From: JABMMZ01 sp964600345
GTDB lineage: Bacteria; Bacteroidota; Bacteroidia; NS11-12g; UBA955
NCBI GenBank assembly: GCA_964600345.1
Contig: CAZRKA010000021.1
Location: forward strand, 1 to 26,539
Length of the DNA stretch: 26,539 bases
Direction of reading: 5' to 3'
Both the position numbers and the translations under genes were made by a program. Positions 7,123-14,508 of this stretch are shown here, piece after piece. A model generated the notes under the pieces. It did not search any database and had not been told where the DNA came from. It saw nothing but the letters and a program-made list of their open reading frames with translations. The stretch's first letter is position 1, and every line of letters starts with the position of its first letter.

Positions 7123-7738
7123 ATTAAATGAATTAGCCCTGAAACTTATATCCGGTTTCGGACTGATTCCCGAAAGCAGAAAGAGCGAATTGAAAATTCT
7201 TTCGGAAGCGATCCGCGATTCAATCAATCAATTCGGACATGCTGATATCACAGTCATCTGCACACATAATTCGCGAAGGAGTCAACTGGGGCAACTTGCC
7301 CTTAAAACTGCTGCACTTTATTGCAATTTAAAGGAAGTTCACTGTTTTTCGGGAGGTACAGAAGCAAGCGCATTCAATTACAGAATGGTTCTGGCACTGA
7401 AAAGGGCCGGTTTCAGAGTGAATCAGGTTTCGGCCGGCGATAATCCCAAATTCTATATACCGGTTTCTGATAATGATTACAATCTTGATATTTATTATTC
7501 CAAAAGATTTGACGAAAGTTACAATCCCGGAAAGAATTTTATTGCAGTAATGGTCTGTTCGCAGGCCGACGATGCTTGTCCTATAGTAAAAGGTGCATAT
7601 AAGCGAATCTCTCTTCCTTATACCGACCCGAAAGAAGCAGACGACAGCGAAAATGAGACGCGGGTTTACAGCGAAAAAGTAAATGAGATTTTCAGAGAAA
7701 TGCTTTATACGATGTCTCTTCTGGACCCGATTCATTAA
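7106..7738 (+). CDS. Arsenate reductase-like low-molecular-weight protein tyrosine phosphatase
   Basis: This 210-aa protein carries a CX5R phosphatase loop, Cys52-THNSR-Arg58-Ser, as in the LMW-PTP fold. A second signature, VCSQADDACPIV, places Cys151 and Cys158 seven residues apart, matching the Cys82/Cys89 redox pair of thioredoxin-coupled arsenate reductase (ArsC of pI258 type, CSDADNNCPIL). All three cysteines needed for the reduction relay are therefore present, and the ars operon context supports reduction of arsenate to arsenite for Acr3. The N-terminus is about 42 residues longer than in classical ArsC, where the nucleophile is near residue 10. It overlaps acr3 by 17 bases. A phosphatase acting on another substrate remains possible. 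Confidence 0.85.
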   Translation: MTLYPELNELALKLISGFGLIPESRKSELKILSEAIRDSINQFGHADITVICTHNSRRSQLGQLALKTAALYCNLKEVHCFSGGTEASAFNYRMVLALKRAGFRVNQVSAGDNPKFYIPVSDNDYNLDIYYSKRFDESYNPGKNFIAVMVCSQADDACPIVKGAYKRISLPYTDPKEADDSENETRVYSEKVNEIFREMLYTMSLLDPIH

Positions 7739-8023
7739 AAAGATCCTCATAAAAGCAGAGTATTCCGTCGACTTGTATTCACGGCGAGCTTTCTTCTACT
7801 CTTATATCTCCTCCTCTTCTCCTCTGTCTTTAGTCTCTATTCTCTATTCTCTGGTCTCTAGTCTCTAGTCTCTAGTCTTTCGTCTCTAGTCTTTCGTCTC
7901 CTCCTGAAATTTACATAAAATTCGCATTTGATTCATAAAAAATTGCTTTAAATTTAATACTAAAATACAATTTGAAATATCTGACTGAAGCTTATTTGCA
8001 GCATACAAATAAATCATTCGAAT
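7739..8023. other. Gene-free spacer between the ars operon and the PhoX-like gene
   Basis: These 285 bases hold no plausible gene. The left part (about 7794-7905) is pyrimidine-rich on the + strand and includes the 7-bp tandem array listed separately. The right part is AT-rich and presumably contains the promoter of the gene at 8024, although only partial matches to the -33/-7 consensus are seen (TTTG at 7971-7974 and TTATTTGC ending at 7999). Confidence 0.6.
7826..7902. repeat. Heptanucleotide tandem repeat, 11 units, consensus GTCTCTA
   Basis: Eleven contiguous 7-base units run without indels: GTCTTTA, GTCTCTA, TTCTCTA, TTCTCTG, GTCTCTA three times, GTCTTTC, GTCTCTA, GTCTTTC and GTCTCCT. 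The flanks (7794-7825 and 7903-7905) are further degenerate pyrimidine-rich sequence. It is non-coding and follows the end of the ars operon. The exact 7-base phase with alternating A/C endings marks it as a true tandem repeat rather than random low complexity. Confidence 0.9.
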
Positions 8024-9883
8024 ATGAAATTCAAATTACTTTCAATTGCATTTTTTGCTGCAGCATTTCAGCATTTAAATGCGCAGTCTCCGTTTCCACT
8101 TAACATAGATACTGCCTGGTCAGTGAAGACAGTATGGATGCCCCGCTCACCACTGAAACAACAGGTTGTTTTTACAGGTGGTCTGGATACAGTTCAGCAC
8201 ACTGCTGCTTATGGCAATCCTGCCGGAAAAGCTCCCGCAAAACAATGGCACGACTACATCGCATTCGTTAAAGATCCAAACGCAGGCAATGGCGAACTGG
8301 GATGGGCAGTTGTCAATCACGAAATGACAATCAAAGACAGCAAACTTGGTGACGGTGGTGGCATGACTATGTTCAAACTTAAAAGAAGCACAGGTGATGT
8401 ACTGGAAGTGGTAGATCAGACTTTGAGCGACGGAAGAAAAGGTAAATTCTTCAACATTGACTTTGTAAATACGGTTGGTGAAACCGGAATGAACTGCGGT
8501 GGTATCAACAGCAACGGCCGCATATGGACTGCCGAAGAATGGATGCAGGGAAGCAATCAGGGGATTTATGCCGGAGGCAATGGATTCACCGATACTTCAG
8601 ACTTCATAATCGGAACCACTACACCGGCAGGTTTCCCGGGTTTTAACGGTAAAGTGATTAAGCGTTTCCAGAATCTGAACTGGATGGTTGAAATAGATCC
8701 TAAAACAGCCAAAGGCGTCAGAAAGCAATACAACTGGGGTCGTGCCGGATGGGAAGGCGGTGTAGTAATGCCTGATAATAAAACAGTGTATCTCTTTGAA
8801 GATGCTTCACCTGGCATACTGGCCAAATTTGTTGCAAACAGTGCAGGCGATTTTACCAGCGGACAACTTTACGTTTACAAGCATGATATTGCCGGTAAAT
8901 GGATAGCTATCGAAAACAATCTCGACACTTTACTTCAGTTAAATACTGTGGCTATAAGAAGAGGTGCTACGATGTTCAACCGTCTCGAATGGGGACAATT
9001 ATTCAATGGTAAAATTTATATCTGTGAAACCGGCAGGGACGCATTTACATACAATTCCGGAATTGCCCGATATGGTGTTGTTTCACCCAGTCTGGTAGAT
9101 GGATATAAAACGAGGTACAAAATTTTAAAAGGCGTGGCATTCCCAGGAACAGACGCTGCTGCAGCAGATTCAGTGCGCGCCGGTAAATTCTTTGACTACT
9201 ATGGTCGTGTGATAGAATTCGACCCTGCCACTAATACTGTGCGTTCGTATATTGAAGGCGGGCCACTGGCTTCAGCTTCAGGATCACAAAACAGATTTGC
9301 TTACCCACCAATTCATTTATCCAATCCGGATGGTATCGACTTCGCCAGAATAGGAGGTAAAGATTATATGATAATTCAGGAAGATCTAAACGGTCTGAGC
9401 TGGAATCGTATGCCGGGCGGTTTGACACAAACCATTTGCGAAACATACCTGCTCGATATGAGTATACCCAACCCGAATTACTCCCACCTGATCAGAATCA
9501 GTGCCTGTGCACCCGGCGCCGAAATAACAGGTGCTGTTATGATAGACGAAAATACCATGTTGCTTAACAGTCAGCACCCGAGCGGTAATAATACACCACC
9601 TTACAACAATTCGCTGACTTTCGCTATCTCAGGATTTAAAGTGCAGAGTTCATCGCTTTTCGCAACACCTGAACAGAACAACAGCATGTTCAGCGTTTAT
9701 CCAAACCCTGTTGCCCGCGAACTTCATTTCAATAAAGTGACCGATGTGGCTGTATACAATGCTGCCGGCCAGAGAATACTTGTAGCAAGAGACGTGCAAT
9801 ATATCAATGTCGAGAATCTGGAGAAAGGCGTTTACTTTATCCGTAATTCTGATGGCATTACCCAGAAATTTATCGTAGAATAA
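8024..9883 (+). CDS. Secreted PhoX-type (DUF839) phosphatase-like protein with T9SS sorting domain
   Basis: This 619-aa protein starts with a signal peptide ending near HLNAQ and ends with a T9SS type A sorting domain (VYPNPVARELHF ... KGVYFIRN ... QKFIVE). The body resembles PhoX/DUF839 enzymes, which are iron- and calcium-dependent phosphomonoesterases with a propeller fold. Recognisable stretches are GMNCGGINSNGRIWTAEEW (Cys158), RAGWEGGVVMPDNKTVYLFED (Glu244) and ATMFNRLEW (Glu322), placed like the PhoX metal-binding Cys and Glu residues. Alignment was by eye, so full conservation of the Fe/Ca ligands is not established. It should act outside the cell, releasing phosphate from organic esters, although many DUF839 proteins are uncharacterised. 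It is a single transcription unit before a hairpin-rich spacer. Confidence 0.8.
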   Translation: MKFKLLSIAFFAAAFQHLNAQSPFPLNIDTAWSVKTVWMPRSPLKQQVVFTGGLDTVQHTAAYGNPAGKAPAKQWHDYIAFVKDPNAGNGELGWAVVNHEMTIKDSKLGDGGGMTMFKLKRSTGDVLEVVDQTLSDGRKGKFFNIDFVNTVGETGMNCGGINSNGRIWTAEEWMQGSNQGIYAGGNGFTDTSDFIIGTTTPAGFPGFNGKVIKRFQNLNWMVEIDPKTAKGVRKQYNWGRAGWEGGVVMPDNKTVYLFEDASPGILAKFVANSAGDFTSGQLYVYKHDIAGKWIAIENNLDTLLQLNTVAIRRGATMFNRLEWGQLFNGKIYICETGRDAFTYNSGIARYGVVSPSLVDGYKTRYKILKGVAFPGTDAAAADSVRAGKFFDYYGRVIEFDPATNTVRSYIEGGPLASASGSQNRFAYPPIHLSNPDGIDFARIGGKDYMIIQEDLNGLSWNRMPGGLTQTICETYLLDMSIPNPNYSHLIRISACAPGAEITGAVMIDENTMLLNSQHPSGNNTPPYNNSLTFAISGFKVQSSSLFATPEQNNSMFSVYPNPVARELHFNKVTDVAVYNAAGQRILVARDVQYINVENLEKGVYFIRNSDGITQKFIVE

Positions 9884-9924
9884 TAAACTAAAATTCTCGA
9901 CACCAGAAAATCGTTGCTGTGTTG

Positions 9925-9978
9925 GTCCGGTTCTCCCGAACTTTTTGAAGCCAGGGTTTAAACCGAAAAAAACCGGAC
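9925..9978. repeat. Inverted repeat flanking a 10-bp palindrome, CCGG-rich spacer
   Basis: GTCCGGTT (9925-9932) pairs exactly with AACCGGAC (9971-9978), and the arms extend to 14 bases with two mismatches. Between them lies the perfect palindrome GGTTTAAACC (9955-9964). Together with the hairpin at 9994-10015 this makes the spacer unusually rich in CCGGTT/AACCGG and able to form nested RNA structures. Confidence 0.55.
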
Positions 9979-9993
9979 TTACACAACAACACC

Positions 9994-10020
9994 GAACCGG
10001 TTCAAATGCCGGTTCTTTTC
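9994..10020 (+). terminator. Probable intrinsic terminator after the PhoX-like gene
   Basis: GAACCGG (9994-10000) and CCGGTTC (10009-10015) form a 7-bp GC-containing stem with an 8-base loop, followed by TTTTC and more T-rich sequence. GAACCGGTTC (9994-10003) is itself a palindrome, so alternative pairings exist. It should separate the PhoX-like gene from the peroxidase gene at 10061. Confidence 0.6.
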
Positions 10021-10060
10021 TGTTTACAGACTTTCACAAAATTTATTTGGTAGAATAAAA

Positions 10061-12004
10061 ATGTTTAATCTTAAAGGAAAATTACTGATCTGTGTATTGA
10101 TGGCGGCATTTATTTTTATTTCGGCATTTCGCAACAATGCTGAAAACAGCCAGGAAATCATTATGCGGAATTTTTCAAATCGCTGTACTCAATTCAAAAC
10201 TTCACTATTAAGTTTCAGGTCTCTTGTGAAAGAGTCGGACAAGAATGGTGTTGATCAGAAGAAAATAAATATTTCGTATTCAAAGCTCAGGTCTTCTTAT
10301 AAAGCCCTCGAGTATTTACTGGCTTTTTCCGATCCTGATTTTGTAAACGATTATATAAACGGAGCACCGCTTCCCCGGCTTGAAGAGAATAGTTTTGGTC
10401 CCAATATCAAATCGCCGGAAGGTTTACAGGTGATAGACGAATTAATGGCTAATACTTTGAATGACAGCAGTGCTGCCGAAGTCCTGAAACAATGCGATAA
10501 GATGATTTCTGCAATGGAAGTTTATGTGCCGAAACGCATTCACAGCTGGATGGTATTTGCAGCAGCCCGAAGTTCAATCATTCGCATCAGTACCATGGGA
10601 CTTAGCGGTTTTGATTTACCAGGTACCGATAATGCATTAACTGATGCAATAAGTTCCTTAGCCGTAATAAAAGAAGACTTCATTATTTTAAAAAGCGAAC
10701 TGGATCAGAAACAGGCAGGTTCTTCAATGCATTTGTTTGATTTGCTGGATAGAAGTGTTTTGTTTCTCCGTAAAAACAATGATTTCGATAAACTCGACCG
10801 GTTCAGTTTTCAAAAGGATTTTCTCGATCCGCTTTACAAAGAGATATTGCTGATGCACAAAATATCCGGCTACGAAATGCCAGGAGAAGTAATATCCTTT
10901 AAACAGGCTGTGAATTATAATGCAGGCGGTTTGTTTGCAGCAGACTTTCTGGATCCGTTGTATTATCTGGATATGCCATCAAGACTGGTGAATGAGAAAA
11001 GTCGCGAACTTGGTCGTTTGCTCTTTTTCGAACCTTTATTGTCCGGGAACCATCAGCGATCTTGCGCTTCATGTCACGATCCGTTAAAAGGATTTGCGGA
11101 TGCCAGAAGCAAGAGTGAAACATTTGATCATATGGGGACTGTCAAAAGAAATTCACCAACTGTATTTAATGCCGTTTTCAGCGACCGGTATTTTCACGAT
11201 TTAAGGGCAAGGGATCTCTGTGATCAGATGGAACATGTGATAACAAGTGCCAAGGAGTTTAATACAGACTGGGATCGCATAAGTGAGACTCTGAAACAAA
11301 GTGCAGAATACAGGCAATTGTTTGCCGCGGCATTTAACACCGAAGCACATTTGGCAGTTAATTCGCAGAATATACGATTTGCCATGGCGGCCTATATTTC
11401 CGGTTTGTATGGATTTAATTCCCTGTTTGATAAAATGATACGGGGTGAATACACAGAAAAGAATAAAGAATACAAAGAAATAGTAAGAGGATACAATCTG
11501 TTTGCTGGAAAAGCGGCCTGCGCAAGCTGTCATTTTGCCCCGGTTTTCAACGGTACAGTGCCACCATTTTATACAGAGTCTGAATCGGAGGTGCTCGGGG
11601 TACCTGAAGATCCTTTTGCTGATGTGCCGCTGCCTGGAACTGATAAAGGAAGAGGAGAGGCCCTGCTGAAAGATCAGCTCGAATTCTATAACTATTCATT
11701 TAAAACACCCGGATTGAGAAACGTGGCTTTGACGGCACCATATATGCACAACGGATCTTATCCCGATCTTCAGAAAGTCATGGAGTTTTACAATTTGGGC
11801 GGCGGAGCCGGTATTGGAATTAAGCTGCAACATCAGACACTTTCATCAGATGCCCTCAATCTCAAAAAGTCAGAAATCAAAGACATCATTGCGTTTCTGA
11901 ATGCATTGACCGATACAGGAGGACAAACAAGCAGTCCGGACCGTTTACCGGTATTTGAAAACAATCCCGACTGGAACACTCGAAAAGTTGGCGGAATCTA
12001 TTGA
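10061..12004 (+). CDS. Di-haem cytochrome-c peroxidase (MauG/CcpA-type) with imelysin-like N-terminal region
   Basis: The 647-aa protein has an N-terminal signal or anchor segment (LLICVLMAAFIFISAF). Residues of about 30-270 form a helical region with YKALEYLLAF, INGAPLP, PEGLQVIDELM and GLSGFDLPG, resembling the imelysin-like domain fused to peroxidases in Bacteroidota. The C-terminal half is a di-haem peroxidase with two CxxCH sites, Cys335-Ala-Ser-Cys338-His339 and Cys487-Ala-Ser-Cys490-His491, plus LGRLLFFEPLLSG, KRNSPTVFNAVF and APYMHNGSYPDL, where Met562 is the likely distal ligand. It would reduce peroxide or oxidise a substrate in the periplasm. The role of the N-terminal domain is unknown. 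It lies 177 bases after the PhoX-like gene with a terminator between, so it is probably transcribed separately. Confidence 0.88.
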   Translation: MFNLKGKLLICVLMAAFIFISAFRNNAENSQEIIMRNFSNRCTQFKTSLLSFRSLVKESDKNGVDQKKINISYSKLRSSYKALEYLLAFSDPDFVNDYINGAPLPRLEENSFGPNIKSPEGLQVIDELMANTLNDSSAAEVLKQCDKMISAMEVYVPKRIHSWMVFAAARSSIIRISTMGLSGFDLPGTDNALTDAISSLAVIKEDFIILKSELDQKQAGSSMHLFDLLDRSVLFLRKNNDFDKLDRFSFQKDFLDPLYKEILLMHKISGYEMPGEVISFKQAVNYNAGGLFAADFLDPLYYLDMPSRLVNEKSRELGRLLFFEPLLSGNHQRSCASCHDPLKGFADARSKSETFDHMGTVKRNSPTVFNAVFSDRYFHDLRARDLCDQMEHVITSAKEFNTDWDRISETLKQSAEYRQLFAAAFNTEAHLAVNSQNIRFAMAAYISGLYGFNSLFDKMIRGEYTEKNKEYKEIVRGYNLFAGKAACASCHFAPVFNGTVPPFYTESESEVLGVPEDPFADVPLPGTDKGRGEALLKDQLEFYNYSFKTPGLRNVALTAPYMHNGSYPDLQKVMEFYNLGGGAGIGIKLQHQTLSSDALNLKKSEIKDIIAFLNALTDTGGQTSSPDRLPVFENNPDWNTRKVGGIY

Positions 12005-12107
12005 ATATCAGAATACACAGACATCAGGATACAGGGGGTAACAAATAATTAACATAAAAACAGTGGCAACTTTAAAGTAAATGCTGTATTTTGTAGAGAA
12101 AAAAACG

Positions 12108-12185
12108 ATGAATAAATTTTTAAATATAATCGTGAATTTTCTCTTCATTCTCTTCAATCCCTTTAACAGATATTACAGAAGATGA
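12108..12185 (+). CDS. 25-aa hydrophobic small ORF coupled to the metallophosphoesterase gene
   Basis: This short ORF starts MNKFLNII, continues as one hydrophobic stretch rich in Phe, Leu and Ile, and ends in a basic tail (NRYYRR). Its TGA stop overlaps the ATG of the following gene as ATGA (12182-12185), a classic translational-coupling arrangement. A single membrane helix with positive residues at the C-terminal end is suggested. It could be a small membrane protein or only a leader that delivers ribosomes to the next start. Only the sequence arrangement supports it as a gene. A -7-like TATTTTG lies 15 bases upstream, one base shorter than the consensus. Confidence 0.5.
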   Translation: MNKFLNIIVNFLFILFNPFNRYYRR

Positions 12186-12994
12186 ACAGAAGACAAATTG
12201 AAATGGCAGTAATATCTGATGTACATCTCGGGACATTCGGATGCCGGGCCAAAGAACTTCTGAACTATCTCAAATCAATTGATCCCGAAACACTCGTACT
12301 CAATGGTGATATCATTGATATCTGGCAGTTTTCTAAGAATTACTTTCCAAAGTCACATATGAAAGTCTTGCGATATATACTGAAGATGGCGATGAATGGC
12401 AGTAAAATAATCTATATTACAGGGAATCACGATGAGATGTTAAGGAAATTTGCCGGAATGGAATTCGGTAATATCACTGTATTGAATAAAACCGAAATGG
12501 AATTAAACGGTGAAAAAACGCTTTTTTTCCACGGAGATGTATTCGATTTTTCGGTTCAGCATGCCAAGTGGCTGGCCAAACTCGGAGGCAAGGGTTACGA
12601 CCTATTGATTCTAATCAACACTTTCGTTAATTACATTTCAGAAAGATTCGGGGGTAAACGCGTTTCATTGTCCAAGGCTATTAAAAACAGTGTCAAACAA
12701 GCAGTGTCATTTATCAATAACTTTGAAGAAGCCGCTGTGAGCTACGCTTATAAAGAAGATTGCAAAACTGTGATTTGCGGACACATCCATCAACCGGGTG
12801 ATAAGCTGATTCAAAAGGATGAAAAAAGCGTAAGGTATCTGAACAGCGGCGACTGGATTGAAAATCTCACTTCTCTCGAATATAATAACGGGGAGTGGAA
12901 TTTATATCAGCACAAGGAAACATTCTCTGAAATTCCGGAAGAACCGGAAGAAACCGATCTCGCAATCTTTCTGAAAGAATTTAAAATTGCCTGA
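12182..12994 (+). CDS. Metallophosphoesterase, UDP-2,3-diacylglucosamine diphosphatase (LpxH)-like
   Basis: This 270-aa calcineurin-fold phosphoesterase has all dimetal motifs in order: DVHLG (Asp13, His15), NGDIID (Asp43), GNHDE (Asn82, His83), HGDVFD (His117) and GHIHQP. The pattern and the length resemble the LpxH-like family, which hydrolyses UDP-2,3-diacylglucosamine to lipid X in lipid A synthesis at the inner membrane face. Membrane association would be peripheral, as no helix or signal peptide is seen. Because metallophosphoesterases vary widely in substrate, LpxH activity is a likely but unproven assignment. The start overlaps the stop of a 25-aa ORF. A GH1 glycosidase gene begins 25 bases downstream and is probably co-transcribed. 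Confidence 0.82.
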   Translation: MNRRQIEMAVISDVHLGTFGCRAKELLNYLKSIDPETLVLNGDIIDIWQFSKNYFPKSHMKVLRYILKMAMNGSKIIYITGNHDEMLRKFAGMEFGNITVLNKTEMELNGEKTLFFHGDVFDFSVQHAKWLAKLGGKGYDLLILINTFVNYISERFGGKRVSLSKAIKNSVKQAVSFINNFEEAAVSYAYKEDCKTVICGHIHQPGDKLIQKDEKSVRYLNSGDWIENLTSLEYNNGEWNLYQHKETFSEIPEEPEETDLAIFLKEFKIA

Positions 12995-13019
12995 GCATAT
13001 ACATTTCTCTTTTTAGTAT

Positions 13020-14381
13020 ATGAGTTCAGGCCACAGGCAGGATATTGATTTTGTGTGGGGTGCTGCTATTTCGGCAGCTCAGACAGAGTCGCACCCGCTG
13101 TCCGGTGGTAAAGGCCCGTCTATCTGGGATGAATTTTGTAAACCTTCTTCGGGCATTTTCAGGAAAAAGCAAAAAATCAAAGACAATCATCATCTTTCTG
13201 ACTCAGCCGATTTTTATACCCACTATAAACAGGATATTGATATACTTTGTAAAATTGGCTTTACAGATTTCAGGTTCAGTATTGCTTGGAGCAGGGTTTT
13301 ACCCGACGGCGAAAATGTGAACATTGAAGGGATTGCCTTTTACAGAAACGTAGTTAATTATTGCCTCGAAAAAGGGGTTACTCCATGGGTGACACTTTAC
13401 CATTGGGATTTGCCTCTTTCACTGGAAAAAAAAGGCGGCTGGGCTTCTAGAGAAATTATCAGACATTTTGAAAAATTTGCAGAATTGTGTGTGAAGAGTC
13501 TGCCTGAAGTAAGAAACTGGATTATATTAAATGAACCCTCTGTATTTTTAGGTGCCGGATATTTATTGGGTATACATGCGCCCGGCCGAAGAGATATCAA
13601 TGGTTTTTTTGCAGCCACACATCATGCGATGTTAAGCATAGGCCATATTTACAGGCATATTAAAAATATAGACCCCGGGCTTAATGTCGGTTCAAGTTTT
13701 TCATTTACTCATATTGAAGCCAGCGACAGTTCCGAAAAAAACATCAAAGCAGCGGCAAAAGCCGATCTTTTGATAAACAGGCTCTTTTTTGAACCTGTCA
13801 TCGGAATGGGATATCCGGGAGCTGAACTTTCCCGGCTAAAGAAACTCTCAAAATTTATTTTACCCGGTGATGAGTCAAATTTGAAAACAAATATAGATTT
13901 TATAGGTATTCAAACATACACGCGGGAGGTTTTCAAACACAACCCTCTAAACCCTTTTTTAAATATTCGCCAGGTACCTGCTCACGATCGCAGCATTGAA
14001 CTAACTGCAATGAATTGGGAAATTTGGCCCGAATCGCTGTACAACTGTATTATGAAAGTACACAGCTATGGATTGAAAATACCGCTTTATATCACTGAAA
14101 ATGGTGTAGCTTTTCATGATAAACCTGTTTTCGGAAGAGTACACGATGTCAACAGAATAAATTATTACCGAGACCATATTTCGGAGGTGTTCAGAGCCAG
14201 AGCAGATGGAGCCGATGTGAAAGGTTATTTTGCCTGGAGTCTTATAGATAATTTTGAGTGGGCCGAAGGTTTCAGCCCGAGATTTGGTCTGGTTTATGTT
14301 GATTATTCAAGTAAGGAAAGAATTATGAAAGACAGTGCACACTGGTTCAGAAATTTCCTCAATCTGAACAAGAGCAAGTAG
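13020..14381 (+). CDS. Glycoside hydrolase family 1 (beta-glucosidase-like)
   Basis: This 453-aa GH1 retaining glycosidase is normal in length. The acid/base Glu172 lies in ILNEP and the nucleophile Glu360 in YITENG. Other family stretches are FVWGAAISAAQTE at the N-terminus, RFSIAWSRVLPDG, TLYHWDLPLSLE and FAWSLIDNFEWAEGFSPRFGLVYVDY near the end, which shape the sugar-binding subsite. There is no signal peptide, so it should hydrolyse imported beta-glucosides or beta-galactosides in the cytoplasm. No transporter, SusCD pair or regulator is adjacent, so the substrate cannot be inferred. It follows the LpxH-like gene by 25 bases, an unusual pairing. Confidence 0.93.
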   Translation: MSSGHRQDIDFVWGAAISAAQTESHPLSGGKGPSIWDEFCKPSSGIFRKKQKIKDNHHLSDSADFYTHYKQDIDILCKIGFTDFRFSIAWSRVLPDGENVNIEGIAFYRNVVNYCLEKGVTPWVTLYHWDLPLSLEKKGGWASREIIRHFEKFAELCVKSLPEVRNWIILNEPSVFLGAGYLLGIHAPGRRDINGFFAATHHAMLSIGHIYRHIKNIDPGLNVGSSFSFTHIEASDSSEKNIKAAAKADLLINRLFFEPVIGMGYPGAELSRLKKLSKFILPGDESNLKTNIDFIGIQTYTREVFKHNPLNPFLNIRQVPAHDRSIELTAMNWEIWPESLYNCIMKVHSYGLKIPLYITENGVAFHDKPVFGRVHDVNRINYYRDHISEVFRARADGADVKGYFAWSLIDNFEWAEGFSPRFGLVYVDYSSKERIMKDSAHWFRNFLNLNKSK

Positions 14382-14473
14382 CAGTAGTCAGACATTTGAC
14401 TTATCCAATACCTGTTTATAAGCTGATCATAATCATCTTAGCTTGAATTCTGGAATAAATCCTTAAAATTTCT

Positions 14474-14481
14474 TACCTTTG
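14474..14481 (+). promoter_or_regulatory. gcvP promoter, -7 element
   Basis: TACCTTTG followed by CGG matches TAnnTTTG exactly and lies 27 bases before the gcvP ATG. The -33 region is weak. No glycine riboswitch-like structure is apparent in the short leader. Confidence 0.6.
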
Positions 14482-14508
14482 CGGCACATTTTAATAACCT
14501 TATTTTAG

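Noticed and set aside
7683..7868. 61-codon + strand ORF into the heptamer array
   Set aside because: It begins inside the arsenate-reductase-like gene and its protein is only the translation of the pyrimidine-rich repeat tract.
7826..7902. CRISPR array
   Set aside because: Units are 7 bases and contiguous without spacers, and no cas gene is near.
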